A stretch of 59,440 nt of DNA from Paraliobacillus quinghaiensis (GTDB lineage Bacteria > Bacillota > Bacilli > Bacillales > Amphibacillaceae), in contig NZ_QJSH01000017.1 in the NCBI RefSeq assembly GCF_003426025.1, positions 1 through 59,440 of the forward strand, in the 5' to 3' direction. The number at the start of each line of letters is the position of its first letter. Position 1 is the first letter of the stretch. The notes beneath the pieces are model-generated. The model worked only from the letters and a program-made list of their open reading frames with translations, ran no database searches and was not told where the DNA came from. The position numbers and the translations under genes were made by a program. Positions 1 to 9,012 of this stretch are shown piece after piece.

Positions 1-124
1 CCCTCAAGATGAGACTTCTCATCATTTAGAGTAAGATCCCTCAGAGACGATGAGGTTGATAGGTTCGAGGTGGAAGCGTGGTGACACGTGTAGCTGACGA
101 ATACTAATAGATCGAGGACTTAAC
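1..124 (+). rRNA. rrl: 23S ribosomal RNA, 3' end
   Basis: The window opens inside the last helices of a 23S rRNA gene. The run ending GAGGACTTAAC near base 124 matches the usual 3' end in Bacillus. Only the last ~124 bases are present. 5S and tRNA genes follow on the same strand, as in a Bacillaceae rrn operon. Confidence 0.93.
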
Positions 125-193
125 TATAATATTTATGTTGTCTTGTTGTACTTCTTATCTAGTTTTGAAGGTACAAACCTTCAAAAACCTTGA

Positions 194-309
194 TTTAGTG
201 ACAATAGCGAAGAGGTCACACCTGTTCCCATGCCGAACACAGTAGTTAAGCTCTTCAGCGCCCATGGTAGTTGGGGCTTTGCCCCTGCGAGAGTAGGACG
301 TCGCTAAGC
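194..309 (+). rRNA. rrf: 5S ribosomal RNA
   Basis: About 116 bases with the conserved 5S core (GCGAAGAGGTCACACC near the 5' end, TGCCGAACACAGTAGTTAAGC in the middle, GAGAGTAGGACG near the 3' end). The ends pair to close helix I. It lies 70 bases after the 23S end and before the tRNA cluster. Confidence 0.95.
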
Positions 310-373
310 TGGTTTAAGAAAGTTTAAAAATAGCTTTGTGAAGCAGTAAGATATTTGCTTAGTCTAATATTGT

Positions 374-448
374 TCCACAGTAGCTCAGTGGTAGAGCTAT
401 CGGCTGTTAACCGATCGGTCGTAGGTTCGAATCCTACCTGTGGAGCCA
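374..448 (+). tRNA. tRNA-Asn (GTT)
   Basis: Full cloverleaf with acceptor TCCACAG pairing to CTGTGGA, anticodon GTT in loop CTGTTAA, T-loop GGTTCGAATCC, and encoded CCA. Confidence 0.95.
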
Positions 449-452
449 TTAT

Positions 453-524
<72 letters not shown>

Positions 525-543
525 CTGTAGCAAATTATAAACT

Positions 544-618
544 GGCCCGTTGGTCAAGCGGTTAAGACACCGCCCTTTCACGGCGGTAACACGGGTTCGA
601 ATCCCGTACGGGTCACCA
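544..618 (+). tRNA. tRNA-Glu (TTC)
   Basis: Acceptor GGCCCGT/ACGGGTC, anticodon TTC in loop CTTTCAC, and encoded CCA. Confidence 0.95.
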
Positions 619-621
619 TAT

Positions 622-697
622 GGAGGATTAGCTCAGCTGGGAGAGCACCTGCCTTACAAGCAGGGGGTCGCAGGTTCGAGCCCTGCATCCTCCACCA
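622..697 (+). tRNA. tRNA-Val (TAC)
   Basis: Acceptor GGAGGAT/ATCCTCC, anticodon TAC in loop CTTACAA flanked by CCTGC/GCAGG, and encoded CCA. Confidence 0.95.
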
Positions 698-700
698 TAA

Positions 701-776
<76 letters not shown>

Positions 777-785
777 TTTTTAAAT

Positions 786-871
786 GGAGGGATAGCGAAG
801 TTGGCCAAACGCGGCGGACTGTAAATCCGCTCCCATCGGGTTCGTAGGTTCGAGTCCTACTCCCTCCACCA
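786..871 (+). tRNA. tRNA-Tyr (GTA)
   Basis: An 86-base tRNA with a long class II variable arm (CTCCCATCGGGTTCGTA region). Acceptor GGAGGGA/TCCCTCC, anticodon GTA in ACTGTAAAT, and encoded CCA. Confidence 0.95.
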
Positions 872-924
872 TTTTTTTAATAGAAGTTAATTTATCTAGC
901 AGTGTATAATCACTGTTATTTTAT

Positions 925-999
925 TGGGCTATAGCCAAGCGGTAAGGCAACGGTTTTTGGTATCGTCATGCGCTGGTTCGAATCCAGCTAGCCCAGCCA
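925..999 (+). tRNA. tRNA-Gln (TTG)
   Basis: Acceptor TGGGCTA/TAGCCCA with the U1 start typical of tRNA-Gln, anticodon TTG in loop TTTTGGT, and encoded CCA. Confidence 0.94.
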
Positions 1000-1005
1000 T
1001 TTTTT

Positions 1006-1078
1006 GAGCCATTAGCTCAGCCGGTAGAGCATCTGACTTTTAATCAGAGGGTCGAAGGTTCAAGTCCTTCATGGCTCA
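1006..1078 (+). tRNA. tRNA-Lys (TTT)
   Basis: Acceptor GAGCCAT/ATGGCTC, anticodon TTT in loop CTTTTAA between TCTGA and TCAGA. TCA follows the discriminator base, so CCA is not encoded. Confidence 0.94.
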
Positions 1079-1126
1079 TCAAGTAACATAAAAAGTGGAT
1101 TTCATACATGTTTTCCACCTTTTCCT

Positions 1127-1202
1127 GGGGCCTTAGCTCAGCTGGGAGAGCGCCTGCTTTGCACGCAGGAGGTCAGCGGTTCGATCCCGCTAGGCTCCAC
1201 CA
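1127..1202 (+). tRNA. tRNA-Ala (TGC)
   Basis: Acceptor starts GGGGCC and ends GGCTCC, anticodon TGC in loop TTTGCAC between CCTGC and GCAGG, and encoded CCA. It is the last tRNA before the operon terminator. Confidence 0.95.
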
Positions 1203-1215
1203 TACATATAATAAC

Positions 1216-1256
1216 AAAAGGATTGAACGTTAATTTAATGTTTAATCCTTTTTTTT
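1216..1256 (+). terminator. Terminator of the rRNA-tRNA operon
   Basis: The inverted repeat AAAGGATTGAAC / TTTAATCCTTT is followed by a run of eight T. It sits 14 bases after the last tRNA, so it most likely ends the whole rrn-tRNA transcript. Confidence 0.8.
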
Positions 1257-1371
1257 GTATTTTAGCAAGGGGTTAAAATGGAAGATAATATTTTAATTGT
1301 TAAATATGAAAAAATTTAAAATAAATGGAAAAATCTATTGTACACTTTTAAAAAAACTTTATAATAAAAAA

Positions 1372-1398
1372 TGAAACCATTTAAGTAATTGGTTCGTA
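1372..1398 (+). promoter_or_regulatory. Candidate ECF (sigma-W type) promoter of sigW
   Basis: TGAAAC (1372-1377) and CGTA (1395-1398) are separated by 17 bases, the pattern known for Bacillus sigma-W promoters. It lies just ahead of sigW, so autoregulation is likely. A possible vegetative promoter (TTGTAC at 1338, TATAAT at 1360, 16-base spacer) overlaps upstream. Confidence 0.75.
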
Positions 1399-1436
1399 CA
1401 TAAATTAACCGCAATTATAGCGGAGGTATTTAGAAA

Positions 1437-2000
1437 ATGGATGAAAAAATTAGACTGAAAATAAGACAAGTGAAAAAGGGAGATCAGTCCGCGTTTGAAG
1501 ATGTGGTTACCTTTTATCAAGATAAGGTGTATCAAATTTGTTATCGAATGGTTGGTAATGCGTATGAAGCTGAAGATTTAGCGCAAGAAGCCTTTATTCG
1601 TGCTTATGTTAACATACACTCTTTTGATGATAAACGTAAATTTTCAACGTGGTTGTTTCGCATCGCTACCAATTTGACTATCGATCGAATTCGTAAAAAG
1701 AAACCTGATTACTTTCTAGATGCCGAAGTTCGAGGGACTGATGGATTAGATATGTATTCCCAATTAGCTAATGAGAACCCTTTACCTGAGGAGGAATTGG
1801 AGAGTTTAGAATTGCAATCTTATATTCAACAGCAAATTATGAGCTTGCCAACAAAATATAGAAGTATAATTGCATTACGGTTTGTTGATGAAAGGTCGCT
1901 TGCTGAGATAAGTGAAATTTTAAATATTCCAATTGGAACAGTAAAGACTAGAATTCATCGGGGAAGGGAAGCACTTCGTAAAAAGCTTCGGGATGTATAA
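1437..2000 (+). CDS. sigW: ECF RNA polymerase sigma factor SigW
   Basis: Extracytoplasmic-function sigma factor of 187 residues, the usual SigW length. Region 2 is visible at about residues 20-90 (AEDLAQEAFIRAY, then TWLFRIATNLTIDRIRKK) and region 4 at about 130-185 (the helix-turn-helix with SLAEISEILNIPIGTVKTRI). In Bacillus it directs the cell-envelope stress regulon (antimicrobial peptides, alkaline shock). GGAGG lies 8 bases before the ATG. A TGAAAC-N17-CGTA promoter upstream predicts self-activation. rsiW follows 15 bases downstream, and the order sigW-rsiW-cdaA-cdaR-glmM-glmS is the conserved Bacillus arrangement. Confidence 0.95.
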   Translation: MDEKIRLKIRQVKKGDQSAFEDVVTFYQDKVYQICYRMVGNAYEAEDLAQEAFIRAYVNIHSFDDKRKFSTWLFRIATNLTIDRIRKKKPDYFLDAEVRGTDGLDMYSQLANENPLPEEELESLELQSYIQQQIMSLPTKYRSIIALRFVDERSLAEISEILNIPIGTVKTRIHRGREALRKKLRDV

Positions 2001-2015
2001 AGGGGTGTGTGATCT

Positions 2016-2627
2016 ATGAGTTGTAATAAAGAAATTATAAAGTTGATGCATAAATATTTAGACGAAGAACTGTCAATTACAGAAGAGAAAAAATTACGCT
2101 CACATTTACAATCATGTCAAGGTTGTCAAGACCACTTTCGTGAGTTAACACGTACTGTTGCTTTATTGAAAAGTTCAAGTAACATGCAACCTTCTACAAG
2201 TTTTACAGCAAATGTGATGTCCAATTTACCTAAAGAAAAGAAACACTTAAGTTATATAAGGTGGTTTAAATCACATTCATTTATAACTGCTGCAGCAATT
2301 TTTTTCTTGTTTATGTTAGGGAGTATATTTTCAATATGGGATGAAGATGGACAATTATCGGTCTCAAAGGATCATAATGTAATTATAAACGACTATACTG
2401 TAATTGTTCCTGAAGGTGTTATAATTGATGGAGATTTAGTTGTAAAAAATGGTGATTTGAAAATAGATGGGGCAGTCAATGGCAATGTTACTCTGATAAA
2501 TGGTGAACACTTAATGGCATCTGCTGGTAATATTAGTGGTGAGATTGAACAGGTTAATCAAGTTTTTGAGTGGATGTGGTATCACTTAAAGAGGATAGGA
2601 AAAAGTGTGTTTGATTTAACGAATTAG
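2016..2627 (+). CDS. rsiW: Anti-sigma-W factor RsiW
   Basis: Membrane anti-sigma factor of 203 residues that holds SigW inactive until regulated proteolysis (PrsW, RasP and ClpXP in B. subtilis). The N-terminal zinc anti-sigma domain shows C3, H30, C34 and C37 (HLQSCQGC). One transmembrane segment lies at about residues 87-108. The extracytoplasmic part carries short beta repeats (VPEGVIIDGDLVVKNG, then GAVNGNVTLINGE) and ends in an aromatic helix, as in B. subtilis RsiW. It is cotranscribed with sigW and ended by a terminator 12 bases after the stop. Confidence 0.93.
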   Translation: MSCNKEIIKLMHKYLDEELSITEEKKLRSHLQSCQGCQDHFRELTRTVALLKSSSNMQPSTSFTANVMSNLPKEKKHLSYIRWFKSHSFITAAAIFFLFMLGSIFSIWDEDGQLSVSKDHNVIINDYTVIVPEGVIIDGDLVVKNGDLKIDGAVNGNVTLINGEHLMASAGNISGEIEQVNQVFEWMWYHLKRIGKSVFDLTN

Positions 2628-2639
2628 ATAGCTAAGCTT

Positions 2640-2683
2640 AAAAAAGAGTAATGGTACTATATTGTCACCGTTACTCTTTTTTT
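2640..2683 (+). terminator. Terminator after rsiW
   Basis: AAAAAGAGTAA-type stem pairs with TTACTCTTTTTTT around a short loop. The T-run is on the plus strand. It separates sigW-rsiW from the cdaA operon. Confidence 0.8.
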
Positions 2684-2844
2684 GAGAATTAAGTAGTAAA
2701 TAATATTTATTACAGCTTCACTTTTATAAAATTTGAAGTGGAGAATATAAAGCAATATTAACTGATTGGAAATTATGATATAATAACTAAAGTGATTATT
2801 TTACAGATGGGAAGAAAAATTCATGGACAGAAGGAAGTGTAATC

Positions 2845-3669
2845 ATGCTTGATGGGGGATTGGATTTGTTTAATCTATTACGTATAGGAGTAGATATTGC
2901 CCTTATCTGGTATGTTTTGTATAAACTTACTATGCTCATAAGAGGGACAAAAGCAATTCAGTTATTAAAGGGGATTTTTGTAGTATTAGGTATATATCTT
3001 ATTAGTTATTTATTTAATCTACAGACGGTTCAGGTACTTATTGAACAAGTGATTGTTTGGGGTCCACTTGCAATTATTATCTTATTCCAACCTGAATTAC
3101 GAAGGGCACTTGAGCAAATTGGTAGAGGGAGTTTCTTTACTAGAAATAGAAACTCTGAAGAAGAGATATTAAATCAATCAATTGAGGCAATTGTCAAGTC
3201 ATGTAATTATATGGCTAAACGCCGAATTGGTGCTTTGATTACAATTGAGCGGGACACGAATATGGGAGACTTTATTGAAACAGGTATTCCAATTCACGGC
3301 CAATTAACAAATCAATTATTAACAAATATATTTATACCGAATACACCACTACATGATGGAGCAGTTATTATTAAACAGAATGAAATTGTTGCTGCTGCTT
3401 GTTACTTACCGCTATCTGAAAGTCCATTTATTTCTAAAGAACTAGGTACGCGTCATAGAGCAGCATTGGGTATTAGTGAGGTAACTGATGCGCTGACAAT
3501 AACTGTTTCTGAGGAAACTGGTCAAATTTCTTGTGCCAAAAATGGTAAGTTACATAGAGATTTAGATCAAGATAAGTTAATGGATATTCTAAAGAATGAT
3601 CTAGAAAGTTATTTTATGAAAGCCCCTATGTTAAAAAGTTGGAACTGGAGGGGGAAGAAAAATGAATGA
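2845..3669 (+). CDS. cdaA: Diadenylate cyclase CdaA
   Basis: Membrane-bound enzyme that joins two ATP into cyclic di-AMP, a messenger controlling potassium and osmotic balance. The 274 residues have three N-terminal membrane segments (about 10-30, 38-57 and 63-81) and a DAC domain with both signature motifs: DGA at 171-173 (PLHDGAVII) and RHR at 203-205 (GTRHRAALG). GGAAG lies 10 bases before the ATG. The gene overlaps cdaR by 8 bases, and glmM follows, the conserved cdaA-cdaR-glmM module in which CdaR and GlmM bind and modulate CdaA. Confidence 0.95.
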   Translation: MLDGGLDLFNLLRIGVDIALIWYVLYKLTMLIRGTKAIQLLKGIFVVLGIYLISYLFNLQTVQVLIEQVIVWGPLAIIILFQPELRRALEQIGRGSFFTRNRNSEEEILNQSIEAIVKSCNYMAKRRIGALITIERDTNMGDFIETGIPIHGQLTNQLLTNIFIPNTPLHDGAVIIKQNEIVAAACYLPLSESPFISKELGTRHRAALGISEVTDALTITVSEETGQISCAKNGKLHRDLDQDKLMDILKNDLESYFMKAPMLKSWNWRGKKNE

Positions 3670-4903
3670 TTGGCTAAACAACCCCTGGGTCATCCGAATT
3701 ATTACTTTGTTTTTGGCTATATTAATTTTCATGGTAGTAACATTTGATAATCAAGATAATCAAGCTGATGATGTAGGTTTTGAATTCCCTTTTAGCAGCT
3801 CACAGGAAACACAGGTAGTGGAGGATGTACTAGTAAATATCGAGATAGACAGAGATAGATATGTAGTAAGTGGTGTTCCGAAAAGTGTTTCTGTCACTTT
3901 AGAAGGAACCGTCAGTATTGTACAATCAACAGCTACACAACAGAATTTTGATGTGTTTATTGACTTAGAAGATTTTGGTCCAGGAACCTATACCGTTCCT
4001 TTACAGTATGATGGAATCTCTGATCGTCTAGATGTCAGTGTTGACCCAAGTGAAATTGAAGTGACAATAGAAGAACGCTCAGACGTAGAATTTGAGGTTA
4101 AAGCAGATTATATTAACGAAGATAAATTGGAAGCTGGCTATGAGTTAACTGAAGCTTCAATTGATCCTTCTACAGTTGTAATAACAAGTTCTAAGGGTGT
4201 GACCGATAGGATTGCTGTTGTCAAAGCTGTAGTAGATGTGGAAGGAATAGGTGAATCGCTCGAAATAGAAGATGTTCCGGTTCGTGTATATGATAGTGAA
4301 GGTAATGAATTAAATGTCCGTGTAGAACCGTCCACAGTGGATGTTACTGTGAACGTTGACAATCCAAATGAAAATATCCCGGTAGAAGTTGATACAATAG
4401 GACAACTACCGGATAATATAAGAATGGTATCCATTTCTGCTGAAACAGAAGAAGTACAAGTCTTTGCTGCACAATCAGAGCTGGATGATATATCGGAGAT
4501 TATGACTGAAGCTATTGATCTATCAGAAATTACGGAAGACACCACTGTGGAAGTTGGACTTAACTCCCCAGAGAATGTTCGGCTTATTGAACCATCAACG
4601 GTCACAGTTAACATAGATGTAGAGCAAACAATTGAAGAAACTATTGAAAGTGTTGCAATAACAACCGAAAATTTGGACAATTCCTATACTGCTAGTTTTG
4701 TAACTCCATTTGATGGAGAAGTTGACGTAAGTGTGAAAGGCTTCGAGTCAGACATAGAGGATATCGGGTTAGAAGACTTTCAACTAACGATAGATGCATC
4801 TGGATTGGAGCCAGGAGAACATCAAGTTCCAATCTCTGTTACTAGTCCGAGTGATTTAAATGCTGTTCCATCAGTTGAAATTGCAACTATACGTATTGAA
4901 TAA
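3662..4903 (+). CDS. cdaR: CdaA regulatory protein CdaR (YbbR-domain protein)
   Basis: Membrane-anchored regulator of CdaA, 413 residues. One N-terminal signal anchor (about 8-27) is followed by an extracytoplasmic part of about four acidic YbbR repeats, each a beta-rich unit with patterns such as VSVTLEG, VEVTIEERS and VTVNIDVEQ. The product is strongly acidic, as expected for a surface domain in a salt-tolerant bacterium. Its start overlaps the end of cdaA, indicating translational coupling. A long open frame on the opposite strand inside this gene is a by-product of the acidic repeats. Confidence 0.92.
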   Translation: MNDWLNNPWVIRIITLFLAILIFMVVTFDNQDNQADDVGFEFPFSSSQETQVVEDVLVNIEIDRDRYVVSGVPKSVSVTLEGTVSIVQSTATQQNFDVFIDLEDFGPGTYTVPLQYDGISDRLDVSVDPSEIEVTIEERSDVEFEVKADYINEDKLEAGYELTEASIDPSTVVITSSKGVTDRIAVVKAVVDVEGIGESLEIEDVPVRVYDSEGNELNVRVEPSTVDVTVNVDNPNENIPVEVDTIGQLPDNIRMVSISAETEEVQVFAAQSELDDISEIMTEAIDLSEITEDTTVEVGLNSPENVRLIEPSTVTVNIDVEQTIEETIESVAITTENLDNSYTASFVTPFDGEVDVSVKGFESDIEDIGLEDFQLTIDASGLEPGEHQVPISVTSPSDLNAVPSVEIATIRIE

Positions 4904-5022
4904 GACTAAATGTGTAAAAATAGTAAGTAAATGTGATTATATTTAATTAGTAAATTAAGAAAATATTAGATCGATAAATTAGATGTCTAGATTTTAACTA
5001 GGAAACAAAGGAGAGGTACATT

Positions 5023-6369
5023 ATGGGCAAATATTTCGGAACAGACGGGGTGAGAGGAATTGCGAATCAGCAATTGACTCCTGAATTAGCATTTAAGCTG
5101 GGCCGACTCGGAGGATATGTACTAACCAAAGAAACTACAAAACCGAAAGTATTAATAGGTCGTGACACAAGAATCTCAGGAAATATGTTAGAAGGAGCGC
5201 TAACTGCTGGCCTACTATCAATTGGTGCTGAAGTAATGCGATTAGGAGTTATCACAACACCTGGTGTTGCTTACCTAACGAAAGCTACGAGTGCAGAGGC
5301 TGGTGTAATGATTTCAGCTTCACATAATCCAGTAGAAGATAACGGTATTAAGTTTTTCGGGCCAGATGGGTTTAAATTAACAGATGCACAAGAAAAGGAA
5401 ATTGAAGCATTGTTAGATGAAAAAACAGATGATCTACCACGACCAATTGGAGCAGATATAGGACAAAGTAACGATTATTTTGAAGGTGGACAAAAATACA
5501 TTCAATATTTAAAACAAACGGTTGATAATGACTTTGAAGGCCTACATATCGCATTAGATTGTGCGCACGGTTCGACATCATCTTTAGCAACACACCTTTT
5601 TGCAGATTTAGAAGCAGATATCTCTACCATCGGTGCCTCACCAGATGGATTAAATATTAATGATGGGGTTGGATCAACACATCCAGAAACACTGCAAGCT
5701 TTTGTAATAGATAAACAAGCAGATATAGGTCTTGCTTTTGACGGTGATGGCGATCGGTTAATTGCTGTAGACGAATTAGGTCAAATAGTTGATGGCGATC
5801 AAATCATGTATATTTGTGCAAAGCATATGAATGATAAAGGATTATTGCGTCATTCAACGGTTGTTTCTACGATAATGAGTAATATAGGTTTCTATAAAGC
5901 AGTTGAAGCACAAGGGATGAAGAGTGATAAAACAGCTGTTGGTGACCGTTATGTTATGGAAGAAATGCGCAAGGGTGACTATAATCTAGGTGGAGAACAA
6001 TCTGGACATATTATATTCCTGGATTATATAACAACAGGTGATGGTATGCTATCAGCTCTACAACTTGTTAATGTAATGAAAGAGACAGGGAAAAAACTAT
6101 CTGAATTAGCAGGAGAGATGGAAAAATTCCCGCAAGTTTTAAAAAATGTAAAAGTAATTGATAAGCATCAGGCACTTGTTCATCCTCGCATTCAAGAAGT
6201 AATAGAAAAAGTGGATGCTGAAATGGGGGACAATGGTCGTGTACTTGTGCGACCGTCTGGAACGGAATCACTTGTACGTGTCATGGTTGAAGCCCCAACA
6301 TTGGAAAGATGTAATGAAGCAGTTGACGAAGTAGTTAATGTGATAGACGAATTATTAGGAATGAAATAA
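5023..6369 (+). CDS. glmM: Phosphoglucosamine mutase GlmM
   Basis: Converts glucosamine-6-phosphate to glucosamine-1-phosphate on the route to UDP-GlcNAc. It is 448 residues, the normal length. The catalytic phosphoserine is S100 in MISASHNP. The metal loop is DGDGDR near residue 240, and the phosphate-binding loop RPSGTES lies near the C terminus. AGGAGAGG precedes the ATG. It ends the cdaA operon with a clear terminator. In Firmicutes GlmM also binds CdaA and lowers c-di-AMP synthesis, which fits this position. Confidence 0.96.
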   Translation: MGKYFGTDGVRGIANQQLTPELAFKLGRLGGYVLTKETTKPKVLIGRDTRISGNMLEGALTAGLLSIGAEVMRLGVITTPGVAYLTKATSAEAGVMISASHNPVEDNGIKFFGPDGFKLTDAQEKEIEALLDEKTDDLPRPIGADIGQSNDYFEGGQKYIQYLKQTVDNDFEGLHIALDCAHGSTSSLATHLFADLEADISTIGASPDGLNINDGVGSTHPETLQAFVIDKQADIGLAFDGDGDRLIAVDELGQIVDGDQIMYICAKHMNDKGLLRHSTVVSTIMSNIGFYKAVEAQGMKSDKTAVGDRYVMEEMRKGDYNLGGEQSGHIIFLDYITTGDGMLSALQLVNVMKETGKKLSELAGEMEKFPQVLKNVKVIDKHQALVHPRIQEVIEKVDAEMGDNGRVLVRPSGTESLVRVMVEAPTLERCNEAVDEVVNVIDELLGMK

Positions 6370-6373
6370 AAAT

Positions 6374-6407
6374 AAAAGTGGTGCTTCTAATGAAGCATCA
6401 CTTTTTT
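6374..6407 (+). terminator. Terminator after glmM
   Basis: AAAAGTG(G)TGCTTC and GAAGCATCACTTTTTT form a stem with a four-base loop and a T-run, starting 5 bases after the glmM stop. Bases 6409-6590 beyond it hold no gene and no recognisable element. Confidence 0.85.
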
Positions 6408-6593
6408 AGTAGGTATGAAAGCAGATGATCATCATATACTTATCCCGATTAACGGACAGTTATCCCCCTCGCTTATTAAAGTTTCATCTTATGACACCTA
6501 CTTTTATTCACCCCTGTTAAGATAATGACATATGGTGAAGTACCGAGGAAATCAATGAAACCACTTGAAAATGGAAATTCAATTAAAAAAGGA

Positions 6594-6622
6594 TTGCTAG
6601 ATGGTATGTTCTCGGGTAAAAT
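6594..6622 (+). promoter_or_regulatory. Candidate vegetative promoter of glmS
   Basis: TTGCTA (6594-6599) and TAAAAT (6617-6622) with a 17-base spacer, about 70 bases ahead of the ribozyme core. A short hairpin (GTCCTTA / TAAGGAC, 6632-6650) follows at the likely transcript start. Confidence 0.6.
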
Positions 6623-6690
6623 AGAAAGAGTCCTTATTCAGTAAGGACATTTATTCAAGAATGGAAAGGTGGGGAGAAGTCACTAGTAGT

Positions 6691-6845
6691 AAAAGCGCCA
6701 GGGCTATTTTTCGAGCGGTGAAAAATAGTTGACGAGGTGGAGGTTTATCGAATTAGTTCGGCGGATGCCTCCCGGTTGCACACATCTCCAACCGAAAAAT
6801 TTTTATTCGAAAACAAAGAGGCGACTTTTTGAACAAGAATAAAAA
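6691..6845 (+). ncRNA. glmS ribozyme / riboswitch
   Basis: Self-cleaving RNA activated by glucosamine-6-phosphate, which lowers glmS mRNA when product is plentiful. The core is clear: AGCGCC at the cleavage site (before G6695), GTTGACGAGGTGGAGG and TTTATCGA, the conserved CGGCGGATGCCTCCCGG, and the P4-type end with CAAAGAGGCGACTTTTTG followed by AACAA. A hairpin GGGGCAAATGGACGCCCC lies further downstream before glmS. Position and conserved segments fit the Firmicute glmS family. Confidence 0.93.
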
Positions 6846-6953
6846 CCTGATGATGATAAAAAATCACGAGAAAGGGGCAAATGGACGCCCCTAAAATCAA
6901 TTATAGATATAGGTATCGTTTGTTTGCCTCTTTCCTTTAGGAGGAAACAAAAT

Positions 6954-8756
6954 ATGTGTGGAATTGTAGGATATATTGGACAGAATGATACGAATGAAGT
7001 TTTATTAAACGGCTTAGAAAAATTAGAATATCGTGGGTACGATTCAGCAGGAATTGCAACGCTAAATGATGATGGATTGAATCTGTTTAAAGTAAAAGGT
7101 CGTATCGCTGTATTACGTGAAAAAGTAGATAAAAACGTAAAAGCAACAATGGGAATAGGCCATACCCGCTGGGCGACACATGGGGAACCGAGTGAAGATA
7201 ATGCCCATCCGCACCAAAGCGCGTCTGGAAGATTCACACTTGTTCATAATGGCGTTATCGAGAACTATTACGAACTTCGTGATGAGTATTTAAATGATGT
7301 AGCATTAGTAAGTGAAACAGACACGGAAATTGTTGTACAGTTAATGGAAATCTTATTTAACAAATACAATGATGTAGCAGAAGCGTTTCGCCAAACGGTT
7401 GCTTTATTAAAAGGCTCTTACGCAATTGCTTTAATTGATGCCGAAAATCAGGAAACGATTTACGTGGCAAAAAATAAAAGTCCATTATTAGTTGGTCTTG
7501 GTGATGGTTTTAATTTAGTTGCAAGTGATGCGATGGCAACATTAAGAGAAACAGATCGCTATCTTGAAATTAATGATAAAGAAATTGTTATTGTGAACCG
7601 CGATTTCGTTGAGATTCAAAAACTTGATGGAGCAGCAGTAGAGCGCGAACCGTTTACTGCAGAAATCGATGCTACCGATACTGAAAAAGGCACCTATGAT
7701 CACTTTATGTTAAAAGAAATTGATGAGCAGCCTTTTGTAATAAGAAAAATCATTCAAGAATACCAAGATGAAAATGATAATATCAAATTAGACCCAGCTG
7801 TTCGCCAAGCAATGATGCGTTCAGATCGTATTTATATTATTGCAGCTGGAACTAGTTATAATGCTGGTTTAGTAGGAAAGCAATTTATTGAAAAGATAGC
7901 TGATATCCCTGTTGAAGTGCATATTGCAAGTGAATTCTCGTACAACATGCCACTTTTATCTAAAAAACCACTATTTATCTTTATTTCGCAAAGTGGTGAA
8001 ACTGCAGATAGTCGTTCTGTATTAGTTCGCATTAAAGATTTAGGTCATCCGGCGCTAACGATTACAAATGTTCCGGGATCTACCCTTTCTCGTGAAGCAG
8101 ATTATACATTACGCTTACATGCAGGCCCTGAAATAGCAGTAGCATCAACAAAAGCTTACACCGCACAAATTGCTGTATTGTTTATTTTGGCTGTAGATAT
8201 AGCACAAGCAAAGAAATTAAATTTAGATTTTGATCCATTACAAGAATTAGGTATTGTATCTAGTGTAATGGAATCATTAACAGATCAAAAAGAAGAATAT
8301 GAAAAAATTGCAAAAGAATTTTTTACAGACACACGTAATGCATTTTTTATTGGACGTGGAGTAGACTATTTCGTCGTGCAAGAAGCAGCATTGAAGTTAA
8401 AAGAAATCTCATATATTCAAGCAGAAGGATTTGCTGGTGGAGAATTGAAGCATGGGACAATAGCTTTAATTGAAGAAGGTACGCCTGTTATTGCCATTTC
8501 AACACAAGAGAATGTTAATTATTCAATCCGCGGTAATGTTCAGGAAGTTGCTGCACGTGGTGCAAAAACTTGTATTTTAAGTATAAAGGGATTAGAACAA
8601 GACAGTGATACAGTTGTATTACCACATGTGCATGAACTTCTAACACCACTAATTAGTGTGGTACCAATGCAATTACTTGCTTACTATGCAGCATTACACC
8701 GTGATTGTGACGTAGATAAGCCGCGTAACTTAGCTAAGAGTGTTACTGTGGAGTAA
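6954..8756 (+). CDS. glmS: Glutamine-fructose-6-phosphate aminotransferase GlmS
   Basis: Makes glucosamine-6-phosphate from fructose-6-phosphate and glutamine, the first committed step to UDP-GlcNAc. The start is fixed by the catalytic Cys that must follow Met (MCGIVGYIG) and by AGGAGG 9 bases upstream; an in-frame ATG 30 bases earlier would bury that Cys. The glutaminase domain covers about 1-230 and two SIS domains about 280-600 ([15 protein letters not shown]), ending in [11 protein letters not shown], the sequence whose DNA Tn7 elements recognise. Product is 600 residues. Regulated by the ribozyme upstream. The transposon lies 25 bp after the stop, leaving the gene intact. Confidence 0.97.
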   Translation: MCGIVGYIGQNDTNEVLLNGLEKLEYRGYDSAGIATLNDDGLNLFKVKGRIAVLREKVDKNVKATMGIGHTRWATHGEPSEDNAHPHQSASGRFTLVHNGVIENYYELRDEYLNDVALVSETDTEIVVQLMEILFNKYNDVAEAFRQTVALLKGSYAIALIDAENQETIYVAKNKSPLLVGLGDGFNLVASDAMATLRETDRYLEINDKEIVIVNRDFVEIQKLDGAAVEREPFTAEIDATDTEKGTYDHFMLKEIDEQPFVIRKIIQEYQDENDNIKLDPAVRQAMMRSDRIYIIAAGTSYNAGLVGKQFIEKIADIPVEVHIASEFSYNMPLLSKKPLFIFISQSGETADSRSVLVRIKDLGHPALTITNVPGSTLSREADYTLRLHAGPEIAVASTKAYTAQIAVLFILAVDIAQAKKLNLDFDPLQELGIVSSVMESLTDQKEEYEKIAKEFFTDTRNAFFIGRGVDYFVVQEAALKLKEISYIQAEGFAGGELKHGTIALIEEGTPVIAISTQENVNYSIRGNVQEVAARGAKTCILSIKGLEQDSDTVVLPHVHELLTPLISVVPMQLLAYYAALHRDCDVDKPRNLAKSVTVE

Positions 8757-8776
8757 AGGTGAGTTTGTAGTTTTTT

Positions 8777-8781
8777 TAAAA
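8777..8781. repeat. Left copy of the 5-bp target-site duplication (TAAAA)
   Basis: TAAAA immediately before the left terminal repeat. An identical copy sits at 24756-24760 after the right end. Five bases is the duplication length known for Tn7. Confidence 0.92.
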
Positions 8782-8990
8782 TGTGAATTTTAATATAATT
8801 TGTCACAATCTTGAACATAATTTGTCATAGAATTTTAATATAAAATGTCATAGATCAGTAATAGCTTAAACTTTGCTATTACTGACTTTTTAGTTTGTCA
8901 TGAAAATAATTTGTAATATTATCAAGATGAAATAGACAAGCTATTATAAACAATGATAACATGAAATTAATCTTAATATAAAATGTCATT
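8782..8990 (+). repeat. Transposon left end with TnsB-type binding sites
   Basis: Degenerate repeats of the pattern TTAATATAAAATGTCATA: 8787-8805 (ending TTTGTCA), 8811-8829, 8831-8852, a partial site 8888-8902 (TTTGTCATGA), and 8969-8990. Three lie in the first 70 bases and the others are spaced out, resembling the loosely spaced left end of Tn7. The innermost site reaches the region just before tnsA translation starts. Confidence 0.8.
8855..8892 (+). terminator. Terminator inside the transposon left end
   Basis: A perfect 11-bp stem TCAGTAATAGC / GCTATTACTGA with a 9-base loop is followed by CTTTTTAG. It lies 98 bases after glmS but within the element, between TnsB-type sites. It would end glmS transcripts and shield the transposition genes. 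The T-tract is only on the plus strand. Confidence 0.8.
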
Positions 8991-9012
8991 TCTTGTAGTG
9001 AGGAGGGTGACT

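Noticed and set aside
4138-4680. 180-codon open frame on the minus strand inside cdaR
   Set aside because: It is rich in Ser, Thr, Ile and Val as the mirror of acidic beta repeats in cdaR, has no ribosome site and no recognisable domain.
6803-7237. 144-codon minus-strand frame over the ribozyme and glmS start
   Set aside because: It is antisense to a conserved ribozyme and a conserved coding region; nothing supports expression.
8983-9012. ATG at 8983 as the tnsA start
   Set aside because: It lies within a TnsB-type end repeat, lacks a Shine-Dalgarno, and a strong site precedes TTG 9013.
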